Shown in pieces: positions 38,358 through 48,777 of a DNA stretch of 52,345 nt. The first letter of the stretch is position 1; each line of letters starts with the position of its first letter. This stretch comes from an uncultured bacterium (GTDB lineage: Bacteria; Nitrospirota; Thermodesulfovibrionia; Thermodesulfovibrionales; CALJEL01). The position numbers were made by a program, and so were the translations under genes. The stretch covers positions 1-52,345 of the forward strand of contig CALJEL010000024.1 in assembly GCA_938074335.1 (NCBI GenBank), read 5' to 3'. The notes beneath the pieces are model-generated. The model searched no databases and had not been told where the DNA came from. It was given only the letters and a program-made list of their open reading frames with translations.

Positions 38358-40931
38358 TTAATTTTTTGCCTTCTGCTTGAGTTTTTTGAGTATCTTTAAT
38401 GCATCATCAGGTTTTATGTTGTTTAAATCAATGTTTCTGAGCTCTGCTATTACAGGATGGAATGCTCCACCAAAGAGGTCAAGCTGAGGGATTTCCTCTG
38501 GTGGTGTGCCTGCAAATCGTGGAAGGCCTGCCTCATCAAGCTCTGTTTTTTCAAGATTGGAAAGTATCTCTTTTGCCCTTTCGAGTACCGCAGGTGGAAG
38601 TCCGGCAAGCCTTGCCACCTGTATTCCGTAGCTTTTGTCAGCAGGGCCTTCATCTATCTTTCTTAAGAATATAATCTCTTCTCCCCATTCCTTGACAGCA
38701 ATATTATAATTCTTCACACCCTCTACAGTGAGGCTGAGTTCTGTAAGCTCATGATAATGGGTTGCAAAGAGTGTCCTTGCCTTTATGTTTTTTGCAATAT
38801 ATTCTGCCACTGCCCAGGCTATGCTTATACCGTCAAAGGTGGAGGTCCCGCGACCTATCTCATCAAGTATAATAAGTGATCTCTCCGTGGCATTGTTGAG
38901 GATATTGGCTGTCTCTATCATCTCCACCATAAATGTGGATTGTCCTCTGGAAAGGATATCAGAGGCACCAATCCTTGTAAATATCCTGTCAACCAGTCCT
39001 ATCCGAGCTCTATGAGCGGGTACAAAGCTTCCCATCTGTGCCATTATTACTATGAGGGCATTCTGTCTCATGTAGGTAGATTTTCCAGCCATGTTAGGAC
39101 CGGTTATTATAAGAAGCCTGTCTGTGTCTGTATTAATCAACAGGTTGTTTGGCACAAATCTTTCATCTGTCTGAATCCTTTCAATGGCAGGGTGCCTTCC
39201 ATCGGTGATCTCAATGGTTGTGCTCCTGTCAATAAGAGGTCTTGAATAATTGTATCTCCGTGCAACTATTGCAAGGCTTGCAAGCATATCAAGAAGGGCT
39301 ACTGCCTCTGCCAGTTCTTTTAATTGTTCAACGTAGGGCCTTAGCTCCTGAAGAACTTTCTGGAATGCCTCATATTCAAGCCTCTTGAGTTCTTCTTCAG
39401 CGCCGAGTATCCTTGCCTCATATTCTTTGAGTTTTGGTGTCACAAATCGCTCTGCATTTACAAGGGTCTGCTTTCTTTCATAGTCAGATGGGACCTGTCT
39501 CAGATTTGCCCTGGTTACCTCTATGTAATATCCAAAGACCCTGTTATAGCCAATCTTTAACGACTGGATTCCTGTCCTCTGACGCTCCTCTGCCTCCATC
39601 TGGCTTATTACCTCTTTGCTATTGAGCTGGAGGTCTCTCAGGTTATCAATCTCAGGATCAAATCCTTCTTTAATAAAACCTCCTTCTTTTATGGATGGAG
39701 GTGGGTTATCCACTATTGCCCTTTCTATAAGGCTCAGGGCGCTGTCAGGTATCTTTAATAGTGAGTTAAGATTTACTATCTCTGTTTCTTCAAATCCAGA
39801 GAGGATCTTTTTTACCTGAGGGATAATCTTTAAGGAATTTTTGAGGCCTATGAGATCCCTTGGTGTGGCTGAGCCAGTATTAAGCCTTCCTGACAGTCTT
39901 TCTATATCCTGAATCTTTCTCAGATTGTTTCTCAGGAGGTCGAGCATCTCTCCTGAATTCACCAGTGCCTCTACAATGTCGAGCCTCCTGTTGATTTCTT
40001 CTATATTGAGAAGGGGTCTTACAATTGAATTCCTCAGAAGCCTTCCACCCATTGGTGTAAGTGTTTCATCAAGGACACCAAGGAGTGTTCCTTCAAGGGA
40101 TTCATCTCTGATTGATTTTAGCAGTTCAAGATTCTTTATTGTTGATGCATCCATGTAGAGAAAATCTTTTTTAAAAAGGGGGGTGATTTTTTTGAAATTC
40201 GGGGCAACCCTCTGGGTGATCTCAAGGTAGCTTATAAGTGCTCCACCCGCTGAGATGGCTGCCTCCATGCCATTAACACCGAAGCCCTCAAGGGAAGAGA
40301 CCTTAAAGGTCTTAAGAAGCAGCCCGAGAGATTCCTGATAATCAAAATACCAGTCATCCAGCGGAGTGGAATAATAATTTCTCAGCAGTGTCTTGAATCT
40401 TATATCATCCTTGAGAGACACTGGATAGAGAATCTCCTTTGGCTGGTGCCTTGCTATGGAATCCTCTACCTCGCTATCTGTCTCATAGAGGATAAATTCT
40501 CCCACATGTATGTCTGCCAGGGCAATGCCTGTGATGTTTCTGTAAGGAAAAAAGGAAAGAATGTAGGAATTCTCTTTTGGCTCTTCTGGCAGGTGTGTGC
40601 CTGCCGTGATAACCCTGACTACATCTCTTTCAACAAGGCCTTTTACCTGCGAAGGATCCTCCAGTTGCTCACAGAGGGCAACCTTATAACCTGCCTTTAT
40701 GAGCTTTGATATATATGTGTTTGCTGTAAAATAAGGGACACCACACATGGGGATGGGTTCTTCCTTATCCCTGTCCCTTGTGGTGAGGGCTATATGGAGG
40801 ATCTTTGAGGCAATGATTGCATCTTCACCAAACATCTCATAGAAGTCACCAAGCCTGAAAAAGACAATGGCATCTCTGTATCTTTCCTTTATACTGAAAT
40901 ACTGTTTCATCAATGGTGTAAGTTCAGACAC
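38358..40931 (-). CDS. mutS: DNA mismatch repair protein MutS
   Basis: Recognises mismatches and starts repair. The 857-residue length is normal. The N-terminal mismatch-binding domain has LMKQYFSIKERYRDAIVFFR followed by GDFYEMFGEDA, containing the Phe-x-Glu motif (FYEMF). The ATPase has Walker A TGPNMAGKSTYMRQ, then LIILDEIGRGTSTFDG and FATHYHEL. The start is GTG, with AGGAGG upstream. The C-terminal tail is reduced to a short helical end. It follows the addB-like gene by 12 bp. No mutL is seen in the window. Confidence 0.97.
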   Translation of the reverse strand: MSELTPLMKQYFSIKERYRDAIVFFRLGDFYEMFGEDAIIASKILHIALTTRDRDKEEPIPMCGVPYFTANTYISKLIKAGYKVALCEQLEDPSQVKGLVERDVVRVITAGTHLPEEPKENSYILSFFPYRNITGIALADIHVGEFILYETDSEVEDSIARHQPKEILYPVSLKDDIRFKTLLRNYYSTPLDDWYFDYQESLGLLLKTFKVSSLEGFGVNGMEAAISAGGALISYLEITQRVAPNFKKITPLFKKDFLYMDASTIKNLELLKSIRDESLEGTLLGVLDETLTPMGGRLLRNSIVRPLLNIEEINRRLDIVEALVNSGEMLDLLRNNLRKIQDIERLSGRLNTGSATPRDLIGLKNSLKIIPQVKKILSGFEETEIVNLNSLLKIPDSALSLIERAIVDNPPPSIKEGGFIKEGFDPEIDNLRDLQLNSKEVISQMEAEERQRTGIQSLKIGYNRVFGYYIEVTRANLRQVPSDYERKQTLVNAERFVTPKLKEYEARILGAEEELKRLEYEAFQKVLQELRPYVEQLKELAEAVALLDMLASLAIVARRYNYSRPLIDRSTTIEITDGRHPAIERIQTDERFVPNNLLINTDTDRLLIITGPNMAGKSTYMRQNALIVIMAQMGSFVPAHRARIGLVDRIFTRIGASDILSRGQSTFMVEMIETANILNNATERSLIILDEIGRGTSTFDGISIAWAVAEYIAKNIKARTLFATHYHELTELSLTVEGVKNYNIAVKEWGEEIIFLRKIDEGPADKSYGIQVARLAGLPPAVLERAKEILSNLEKTELDEAGLPRFAGTPPEEIPQLDLFGGAFHPVIAELRNIDLNNIKPDDALKILKKLKQKAKN

Positions 40932-40943
40932 AGTACCTCCTGA

Positions 40944-43742
40944 TTAGAATTCAAATCTTTTTATCCATTCTGTGCCGCAAACAGGTTGATAATCACAACG
41001 AGGGCACAGGTCTCTGGGTTCTTCAGTGACCCTGAAGGGTATCTCAGGATTTTTAATCTCCTCTATAAGTGTTCTGATCACATCAGAGAGTATTTTCATT
41101 TCTTGACTTTTTCCTTCTACGCTTAGAGGTGAATAGACTGTGTCTTCGTCAAGGGTTGACCTCCCCAGCAGTAGATAATTACCACTTATGTGTTCGATGT
41201 CTATCTTGTACCTGGTTGAATAAAGCATCATATATACCGGTATCTGCAGGCTTTTGATGGCTTCGGGCCAGGTTTCTCTTGAGTCTCTGTTAAATCTTTT
41301 GAAATTTATCTTATAATTATCACTCCTGGAGGAGATTTTATAGTCTATTATTATAAACTGATTATCTCCTTCCTTCAAAACCATGTCCAGACGGCCCCTT
41401 ACCTGGACATTATTGATTGGCTCTGTTAAATCTTCTTCAATAGATATAATCTGCCTTTCTTTAAAAGACTGAGCAAAGAAGTCAAGAAATTTTATGAGTC
41501 TTTTTATTACCTGGTGTCTTAAGAGATAGAGACTTCCTGATATGTTCATGCCATATCTTTCAAAAAAGAGTTCTTTTATAATTTTCTCTATCTCCTCTTT
41601 AAGAAAGGCTCGAGCTTCCAGCATTTTCCCGGTCCTTGCTGAGAAGACTCTGCTCAGTGCCTCATGGACTATACCACCTACATCCGTCCTATCAGGGTCT
41701 GGTGTATCCTTACCCCTTTTTAAGGACAGTACATTGTTATAGTAAAACCTTATTCCACATTTCAGATATTCATCAAGTGATGTGGCAGTTAATGATAGGG
41801 TATTTAAGATCTCTAAAATTTGCTTGTTCTTTTTAATTTCTGATGGGGTCTTCGTATTTAGCCTTATGTGGTAATTTACTGTTTTTTCCCTGATCCCCTT
41901 TCCTGACCTTTCCATGTCCCAGAGCAGTCTTTCAAGAAATCTTGATCTTTCAACCCTGTCGTTCTTTATATAAAAAAGATGAACCTCCTCTGCCTGTGAA
42001 AGGAGGGTTCTAAAATAGTAATGCATCAGCCGCTCCCTGTCCCTGTAGGTGGGTATGCCAAGGGTCCTTCTTATATTGTATGGAAGTATATAATCCTCTG
42101 AGAGGTCGGGAAATACACCCTCATTGAGGTCAAGAAACAGGACCTTTTTAAATTTGATGTTCCTTGTCTCAAGAAATCCCAGTATCTGTAATCCCCTGAG
42201 AGGTGTCCCTTCAAAGGGTACGGTGGTAGAGGCAATAAGTTTTTTAAAGAAATTAAAATAGGATTCACTTTTCTCGAAAAAAAGCTTGCTGAGCTCAGAG
42301 TTAGCTGTACTTTCCAGTTCTTTTATGAAACTCTCCATGTAAGGGAGGAAGAGTGGATGAAGCCTTGCTGTGCTTTCTTTATAGATAAAAAGCAGGACAT
42401 CCCTCACTTTTTCTACAAAATCTCTGATCTCTTTTATGGTGATGAATTTTCTTATTGTGCTATCATGGATCTTTTTAAACTGATTTTTTATGCTGTCCAC
42501 TGTAAGACCTTCCAGTGAAGCCATGTCTTTTATGTTTTCATATATCATGTCTGATATTTGATCTTCTACCTCATCAAGCTCCACAAAGGGCATTATCTTT
42601 TTCTTTCTGGTGAGATCTTCTAATTCATGAAGGACTATTCTGTTAAGTTCACTGCTACCATTTAACTTAATGTTTTTGGTATAGGGATGAAGCATGAATT
42701 TAAGATAATTTGGCAGATATACAAGGCTGTTTTCCATGGAAATGATAGTCTCAAACAGATTGATAAAGAATCCAAAAATAGGTGTCCTGCTAAGAGGGTA
42801 ACCCATGGAGATGTTAAATTCATCTTCATCAAGATGAAGGATGCCCTGTCTTATAAGGGGAAAGAGTGTTTCGGGTTGGGGTAGAACAATTACAGTCTTT
42901 TCATTTATCTCGGCTCTCTTGATTAATTCTCCTGCAATCTTTACCTCTCCATGGATATCAGGGGCAGAATAAATAGAGATGGACTGTTTTAAAACTGATT
43001 GGCCTGAGGTTACCTCTATGCCGAGGGGTTTAAGGTTTTCCTCAATACCCTTTCCCTCATGAAAGATAAGGATAAGCCTGTCATCTCCATATTGTTTAAT
43101 GAGTTTTTTTATAAAAATCTTTTCTGATTCTGTAAATACAAAGAATCCCCCAATGATCAATCTTTTAAATTCATTGAGCATAGGATAATTATCCATTTCA
43201 GCTACCATTCGGTATCTTAATGCCCTTGTGGAGGATCTTCTTTTTATAAGTTCTTTATAGAAACCTTCATAGATATCAGAAAGAAATCTCAAATGGATAT
43301 TTGACTTCTGAGGTATATCTATCAATGTCTCTACAGCCCTGAGTCTCTGGGCAGGTATATCTTCAATATACAACTCCTCCATAGCCCTGAAAAGCCTGCT
43401 ACCAAAGGAATAAAAATTATCAAGATTTCTGAATTCTGGATGAAGTGCCCTGTGATTTTTTGACAATTCATAAAGTATGGCTATTACATCTCCCCTCTGT
43501 GCCTCATTATAATCAAAGGTCTTTGTAAAGATAAAATTTATAAACTCATCCATGGAGAATATAGCAGGTGGGAGAAAGGACCTTTCAGTCTTTTGAGCTA
43601 TGAGTCTCCTCAGATAATGGCCAGGCCTTTTACCGGGAAAGACAACGAGGTTTTCTGCATAGTAAGCTTCGGTCCTCACAAGGAGAGAGGATATCCTTTC
43701 AATCATATCCTCTTCTGGTTTAATCAGTATAAGAGGGTTCAT
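40944..43742 (-). CDS. addB: AddB-like helicase-fold PD-(D/E)XK exonuclease
   Basis: Second subunit of a RecBCD-like (AddAB) complex that processes double-strand breaks. In this 932-residue protein the N-terminal part is a degenerate helicase fold without a clear Walker A, as in many AddB proteins. The C-terminal nuclease has GRLDMVLKEGDNQFIIIDYK as the D-x(n)-DYK catalytic core. An Fe-S cluster staple is formed by one cysteine in EYLKCGIRFYYNN and three near the end in DLCPRCDYQPVCG (Cys913, 916, 922). The start overlaps the addA-like stop by 4 bp. The overall similarity is family-level; the symbol is by role. Confidence 0.88.
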   Translation of the reverse strand: MNPLILIKPEEDMIERISSLLVRTEAYYAENLVVFPGKRPGHYLRRLIAQKTERSFLPPAIFSMDEFINFIFTKTFDYNEAQRGDVIAILYELSKNHRALHPEFRNLDNFYSFGSRLFRAMEELYIEDIPAQRLRAVETLIDIPQKSNIHLRFLSDIYEGFYKELIKRRSSTRALRYRMVAEMDNYPMLNEFKRLIIGGFFVFTESEKIFIKKLIKQYGDDRLILIFHEGKGIEENLKPLGIEVTSGQSVLKQSISIYSAPDIHGEVKIAGELIKRAEINEKTVIVLPQPETLFPLIRQGILHLDEDEFNISMGYPLSRTPIFGFFINLFETIISMENSLVYLPNYLKFMLHPYTKNIKLNGSSELNRIVLHELEDLTRKKKIMPFVELDEVEDQISDMIYENIKDMASLEGLTVDSIKNQFKKIHDSTIRKFITIKEIRDFVEKVRDVLLFIYKESTARLHPLFLPYMESFIKELESTANSELSKLFFEKSESYFNFFKKLIASTTVPFEGTPLRGLQILGFLETRNIKFKKVLFLDLNEGVFPDLSEDYILPYNIRRTLGIPTYRDRERLMHYYFRTLLSQAEEVHLFYIKNDRVERSRFLERLLWDMERSGKGIREKTVNYHIRLNTKTPSEIKKNKQILEILNTLSLTATSLDEYLKCGIRFYYNNVLSLKRGKDTPDPDRTDVGGIVHEALSRVFSARTGKMLEARAFLKEEIEKIIKELFFERYGMNISGSLYLLRHQVIKRLIKFLDFFAQSFKERQIISIEEDLTEPINNVQVRGRLDMVLKEGDNQFIIIDYKISSRSDNYKINFKRFNRDSRETWPEAIKSLQIPVYMMLYSTRYKIDIEHISGNYLLLGRSTLDEDTVYSPLSVEGKSQEMKILSDVIRTLIEEIKNPEIPFRVTEEPRDLCPRCDYQPVCGTEWIKRFEF

Positions 43743-46700
43743 ATCTCCACCTGCTCCTCTCTGTCTATATAAAATAACAGTCCCTTTACATCGCGGGAAG
43801 GATAGACCTCCCTGAGGATTTCTTTATAAAGGCTCAACTGTCTGATATGTTCCTCTTTTTCTTCTTCATCGGGATTGCCTGTCTTATAGTCAATTACTGT
43901 TATGATATCCGGGTCAATTATAACCCTGTCCATCCTGTGAAGTGCTCCGAATCTATCAGAAAACTCCTTCTCATTCTTTATGCTTCTGCGTGGTAACTGT
44001 TTGAAATAGGGATACAGGTACTCAATGGTCCTGATCACCTGAGCATGTATGGTTTCTGGAATAAATTTTATAAAGGACCTTTTGTTCAGTTTTTCAATGG
44101 TCTTGTAAATCTCCTGAGAGGAGCCTTCATGATAGTATTCTACTGTGGCAAGGATACTGTGAATGAACTCACCCCTTACCTTTTCATATATATGGATTTC
44201 CTTTTTCTCCACAGGAAATCTTTTTAAAATTGTCTGGTGTGATATCTTTAATGATTCTGCAGGCCCTTCATGAGATCTTTCCTTTATCTCCTTTACTTCC
44301 TCAGGTAAGGGTTTTCTGCCCCTTTCCTTTTCACGGAGCCTGTCAAATATATTAGAAGGGAATGAATCTCCAGACCTTTGAGTGGTGGTATCGTTATCTT
44401 CCCCACCATTTCCCTTATCCACAAGCATGACATAAAGCTCTTCCTTAGCCCTTGTAATTCCTACATAGAGGAGGTTCAGATTTGTAGTTATCTTATTTAT
44501 TTCCCGGTTGTTATATATCATATTTAATTGCTCATTTTTTTGAGCAATCTCTCCTGTAAGCTTCATAAGAAAGATACCTTTCTCAGTTTCATAGGAGACA
44601 AAGGAGTCTTCTTTTCCCTTGTTGAGCTTTGAGGGGAGATAGAGGATTGTTACAGGAAACTCCAGGCCCTTTGATTTATGCAGGGTCATGAGTTTGATTG
44701 CGTCTGCATCTGCTGGAAGGCTGATATCCCATATATCTTTGTCATCTCCAGGTCCTGACATGAATTCTATAAAGTCCTTTATATTGCCAAAACCATTTTT
44801 TTCAAAGAGCCTTGCCAGCTCGAAGATCTTTAAGAATGCCGCTTCCTCATCAGGCATGCACTCATATAATCTGAAGGTTGTTTCTATCATACTCAGGAGG
44901 TCGTAAAAGGGAAGATAGCCTGAGAGCTTGAAGAGTTTTTCAAAATGGTCTTTCCATAGTTCAGGGAATTCCCTTTCAAAGGATTTATACAGGCGTGTGC
45001 CTCTGTTCTTTAGCAGGAAATGCTGGATTCTGTTATTTATATCCTCTTCGGAGAGTCCTTTTTTCATGAGGAAGTTTTTATAAATCTCTCCCTGAAGGAA
45101 TACAGAAAAGGAGAAGTCATCAAGGGGAGAATCAAGGAATCTTAAGAGATGAAGTATTTCTGAGGTAACCTTCCTCTTTCTTACATCAAGGCTACTGTAG
45201 GAGATAAAAGGAAGGTCATGCTCGTTTAGCCATTCACTTAGCCTCACTACTTCTTCATTTCTAAAGGAAAGGATCGCTATATCACTGAAGCTGTAACCCC
45301 TGGACCTGAGGTCCTCTATAAGTGTGCATAGATATCCCTTTATGTTCTCTTCTTTGAGATTTTTTACCTCCACATATCCTCTATTTTGCTTTTCTGGAAG
45401 TACCCTCTGGTTGTAATCCGAAAGGCCGCTTAATCCCGCTGCATAACTGTATTTATCTATGGATGGTATAATCTCTTTAAATAGAGAATCAGCAAGGCTC
45501 AGGACCTCTCCTGAGCATCTGTAATTAATGTCCAGTTCCTTTTTTATGAGGTCTGCCTGAGGAAAGACCTTTTCAACCTCATCTTCAAGCCTTTTCATAA
45601 TCCTGTAATCAGCACCCCTGAAACCATATATTGCCTGTTTTGTGTCTCCTACAATAAAGAGGCTTCCACCTGTAGAAAGGGCATTTTCTATGAGAGGGAT
45701 GAGATTATTCCATTGAAGGGGTGAGGTATCCTGAAATTCATCGACCAGGAAGTGAAGGATCTTCTCCCCGAGTCTGAAATATATATCAGGTATTATGTAG
45801 GAGTTTAGATGTGAGACGAGTTTTTTATTAATATCCTCAATAAACAGGGCACCTTCTCTTAATTTTGTCTTTTCAATTTCATTGAGAAAATCGTGGAATC
45901 TTTCAATATAGGGCTGGTAGTATGTCAGGCTATAATAGCTGGCATAGCGGGATAGGAGGGACTGAAATTCCTGCCACAGGGCTCTGATTTCTGTGAGGAT
46001 GTTTTGCGGGACATTATTTTGTCTTACAGGCATAGACTTAAGGCCGGTTGAGAGAAGGTCAGGGAAGTCCCTTTTTTCAATGATATTCGTAAATCTTTCA
46101 TGATTAAATTTTCCATTTAAAAATTTTGGATCAACTGTATCCAGAAACCTTTTAATGTTTATCATGGAATTATAAAGTTCTTCTTCTGTGTCCCTTTTTT
46201 CTTCTACGAGTTCTTTTTTAAGGACTATTTCTTTTGTATTTGATGAAATATGTCTGTAGAGTCCTTTCCACTTTTCAAATATATCCTTATCCGGTTCCCA
46301 TTTGTAGGAAGAGTTTTTTCCCTTTTCCTCAAGGAGTTCAATTAATTCTTCAAAGTCCTTAGCTCTATTAGTTCCGTCCCTGATATCACTGAGGAATAAG
46401 TCAAATGAATAGGACAGCAGTTCTTCATTGTTCATCAATATATCAAAGTCCGGGTCATAGCCAAAGTCTACTGCACAGGCCTTAAAAAGGGAGGTCATGA
46501 AGCTGTCTATTGTCTTTACCTGAAAATCAGAATAATTGTTCAGAATTTCTTCTAATAAATTTTCTGCTTTTTGGGAAAGGACCTCTTCGGTGGTTTTCCC
46601 ATCTAATTTAATGTCAAGGAGGTTGGAGAATCCCCTCACTGCATCTTTATCCTTGAAATAAAGCTTCTTCAGCCAGCCCAGGATCCTCTCCTTCATCTCC

Positions 46701-46885
46701 TTGGCAGCATTGTTTGAAAAGGTTATGGCAAGAACATTCTGAAGTTTGTTTTGCGGTATATTTTCTGAGAGAAGAAACTGGACATACCTGCTTGTTAATG
46801 CCCTTGTCTTACCAGCACCTGCCGAGGCCTTCAGGACCATATAATGTGGAAAGGAAAGTTCGCTATCCTTTGTTAGTGCGCTCAT
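43739..46885 (-). CDS. addA: AddA-like UvrD/RecB helicase-nuclease
   Basis: A 1048-residue superfamily 1 helicase with a fused nuclease. Motif I is KASAGAGKTRA (Walker A 20-27), followed by LAITFSNNAAKEMKERI, the motif II-like HFLVDEFQDTS, GDTKQAIYGFRGAD, LMTLHKSKGLEFPV and NLLYVGITRAKEELYV. The C-terminal nuclease carries HRMDRVIIDPDIITVIDYKTG, with the D and DYK catalytic residues. No RecB-type Chi-specific region can be judged by eye. It lies between a STAS-like gene and the addB-like gene with 4-bp overlaps on both sides. Confidence 0.93.
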   Translation of the reverse strand: MSALTKDSELSFPHYMVLKASAGAGKTRALTSRYVQFLLSENIPQNKLQNVLAITFSNNAAKEMKERILGWLKKLYFKDKDAVRGFSNLLDIKLDGKTTEEVLSQKAENLLEEILNNYSDFQVKTIDSFMTSLFKACAVDFGYDPDFDILMNNEELLSYSFDLFLSDIRDGTNRAKDFEELIELLEEKGKNSSYKWEPDKDIFEKWKGLYRHISSNTKEIVLKKELVEEKRDTEEELYNSMINIKRFLDTVDPKFLNGKFNHERFTNIIEKRDFPDLLSTGLKSMPVRQNNVPQNILTEIRALWQEFQSLLSRYASYYSLTYYQPYIERFHDFLNEIEKTKLREGALFIEDINKKLVSHLNSYIIPDIYFRLGEKILHFLVDEFQDTSPLQWNNLIPLIENALSTGGSLFIVGDTKQAIYGFRGADYRIMKRLEDEVEKVFPQADLIKKELDINYRCSGEVLSLADSLFKEIIPSIDKYSYAAGLSGLSDYNQRVLPEKQNRGYVEVKNLKEENIKGYLCTLIEDLRSRGYSFSDIAILSFRNEEVVRLSEWLNEHDLPFISYSSLDVRKRKVTSEILHLLRFLDSPLDDFSFSVFLQGEIYKNFLMKKGLSEEDINNRIQHFLLKNRGTRLYKSFEREFPELWKDHFEKLFKLSGYLPFYDLLSMIETTFRLYECMPDEEAAFLKIFELARLFEKNGFGNIKDFIEFMSGPGDDKDIWDISLPADADAIKLMTLHKSKGLEFPVTILYLPSKLNKGKEDSFVSYETEKGIFLMKLTGEIAQKNEQLNMIYNNREINKITTNLNLLYVGITRAKEELYVMLVDKGNGGEDNDTTTQRSGDSFPSNIFDRLREKERGRKPLPEEVKEIKERSHEGPAESLKISHQTILKRFPVEKKEIHIYEKVRGEFIHSILATVEYYHEGSSQEIYKTIEKLNKRSFIKFIPETIHAQVIRTIEYLYPYFKQLPRRSIKNEKEFSDRFGALHRMDRVIIDPDIITVIDYKTGNPDEEEKEEHIRQLSLYKEILREVYPSRDVKGLLFYIDREEQVEI

Positions 46886-47445
46886 ATGATTCTCCTGTAG
46901 ACCCAGACCTTTCCATCCCTTCTCTGCTCGTCAGTTCTCATTATGAGCCTTTTTTTATAAAGATTAAGAAGCCTTGTTGCTGCTGTGTTGAGTTCCAGTC
47001 TGAGTTTTTTTGAGAGCTCCTTTGCTGTAATGCCTTCTCTTTCCTTTATGAAGTCGAAGGTTTCCCTGAGATAATTATTCAGCTCACCTATGACTATCTG
47101 TCTCCCATCCCTGAGAATTGCGATGCAGGATAGGGCTTTTCTTTCAAGGGCAACCTCTATGTTTTCCTTCTGGGTCTCATCCAGTCCTTTCAAGATAATA
47201 AACCTGTTGCCGTATTCATTACTCATAAGCCTTGAGATCAATTTTGCCACGATCTCATCAGCACAGGAATAGTCGATTATTCCGATCCTTGAAAAATCAA
47301 GGGCTATGACCTCACCATCCTTTTCTTTTACAATATCCTTTTCAATACGTTCCCTTATCACCTGACCCGAATATCTTGTGACAAGGTCAGAGGAACCATT
47401 TTTAAGCTCATCCTTAAGAATCCTGTAGAGGTCGTAGGTAATCAT
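46882..47445 (-). CDS. STAS-like and winged-helix protein
   Basis: A 187-residue protein. Residues about 1-115 resemble the STAS-like (DUF4325-type) fold: KDGEVIALDFSRIGIIDYSCADEIVAKL, FIILKGLDE. Residues about 125-187 look like a winged helix-turn-helix (REGITAKELSKKLRLELNTAATRLLNLYKKRLI, then a basic VYRRII end). It has no enzyme motif. Such pairings suggest a regulator or adaptor that reacts to a partner. Its 4-bp overlap with the addA-like gene and 3-bp distance to rmuC place it firmly in the repair operon, where I know of no described role for it. Confidence 0.78.
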   Translation of the reverse strand: MITYDLYRILKDELKNGSSDLVTRYSGQVIRERIEKDIVKEKDGEVIALDFSRIGIIDYSCADEIVAKLISRLMSNEYGNRFIILKGLDETQKENIEVALERKALSCIAILRDGRQIVIGELNNYLRETFDFIKEREGITAKELSKKLRLELNTAATRLLNLYKKRLIMRTDEQRRDGKVWVYRRII

Positions 47446-47448
47446 GAT

Positions 47449-48777
47449 TTAATCATCTGTCAAGCTCAGTAATTTTTCTGCCCTGTCCTGGGGGATCTGC
47501 TGCACATCCCTCAACTTCCTCTCAATGGTTCTTGTCTTTTTTGCTGCGTCTTCAATGGTATTGCTTGCCTCAAGGAGCTTCTTATGAGTCCTTTCAAGAA
47601 GATCACCAAATTTTGAAAATTCCATTTTAACTGCTCCAAGAAGTTCCCATATCTCTGTTGAGCGTTTCTCTATTGCAAGGGTTCTGAAACCCATCTGGAG
47701 GCTGTTCAGGAATGCCGCAAGGGTTGTTGGTCCTGTTATGGTTACCTTATAATCCCTCTGGATTGTCTCAAAGAGCTTTGGTCTTCTTAAGACCTCTGCG
47801 TAGAGCCCCTCAACAGGGAGGAACATTATTGCAAAGTCAGTGGTATTGGGAGGGTCAAGATATTTGTCCCTTATCTCCTTTGCACTGTTTTTTATCTTCA
47901 GCTCAAGCTGCCTTGCTGCCTCCTCAATCATATTATGATCTCCTGCTTCATAGGCATCTATTAATCTCTGGTAATCAGCCTCATGGAATTTTGCATCTAC
48001 GGGAAGATATACAAATCTTCCACCATCATCCCTGCCAGGGAGTTTTATGGCAAATTCTACCCTGTCATTACTGCCTTTTTTGGTAGCAAAATTTTTAACA
48101 TATTGCTCTGGTGTCAGTATCTGCTCAAGGAGTGCACCGAGCTGTATCTCACCCAGTATTCCCCTCGTCTTTACATTGGAAAGTACTTTTTTAAGGTCAC
48201 CAACACTTGATGCAAGTGCCTGCATCTCTCCGAGGCCCTTATGAACCTGTTCGAGCCTGTCGCTAACAAGTTTGAAGGATTCACCAAGCCTTTTTTCAAG
48301 TGTTGCGTGGAGTTCTTTATCTACAATCTCCCTCATCTCAGTAAGCTTCTTCGCATTTTCCTCCTGAAGATATCTAAGCCTTTCCTCCACCGTCTCACGA
48401 AGACGTTCAAGCCTCTGCTCATTTGACTGTGTGAGGGTTTCAAGTTGTTTTGAGAATCTGTCAAGCTGGTTTGCCTGGATATCAGCAATATTTTTGAGCT
48501 GGCCTATCAGTGTTTCATTCATTGAGCGAAGTGAATTGCTCACCTCTTCCCTGAACTGGCCTGACCATGCCCTCATTTCATCTCTGTTTTGCTTCATCTC
48601 ATCCTTTAAAAGGCCTTCCATCCTTTCCTGAAGGGTCTTTGAGCTGACAAGCGTGGTTTGTATATCAGAGAGCTTTTCGGAGTTTGTCTTTAGAGCCTCA
48701 AAGGGATTCTTTATCAAGAGAAATAATATCAGAAATCCTAAAAGACCAGCGATTATTATAAGAAGTATCTCTATCAT
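47449..48777 (-). CDS. rmuC: DNA recombination protein RmuC
   Basis: A 442-residue protein with one N-terminal membrane helix (2-22), a long coiled coil (about 25-185) and a PD-(D/E)XK-like nuclease-fold domain (about 200-370) with GILGEIQLGALLEQILTPEQ, FVYLPVDAKFHEADYQRL and FAIMFLPVEGLYAEVL. RmuC limits recombination at inverted repeats in E. coli. That is worth noting because the spacers here are rich in inverted repeats. It overlaps the DUF1284 gene by 4 bp. Confidence 0.94.
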   Translation of the reverse strand: MIEILLIIIAGLLGFLILFLLIKNPFEALKTNSEKLSDIQTTLVSSKTLQERMEGLLKDEMKQNRDEMRAWSGQFREEVSNSLRSMNETLIGQLKNIADIQANQLDRFSKQLETLTQSNEQRLERLRETVEERLRYLQEENAKKLTEMREIVDKELHATLEKRLGESFKLVSDRLEQVHKGLGEMQALASSVGDLKKVLSNVKTRGILGEIQLGALLEQILTPEQYVKNFATKKGSNDRVEFAIKLPGRDDGGRFVYLPVDAKFHEADYQRLIDAYEAGDHNMIEEAARQLELKIKNSAKEIRDKYLDPPNTTDFAIMFLPVEGLYAEVLRRPKLFETIQRDYKVTITGPTTLAAFLNSLQMGFRTLAIEKRSTEIWELLGAVKMEFSKFGDLLERTHKKLLEASNTIEDAAKKTRTIERKLRDVQQIPQDRAEKLLSLTDD

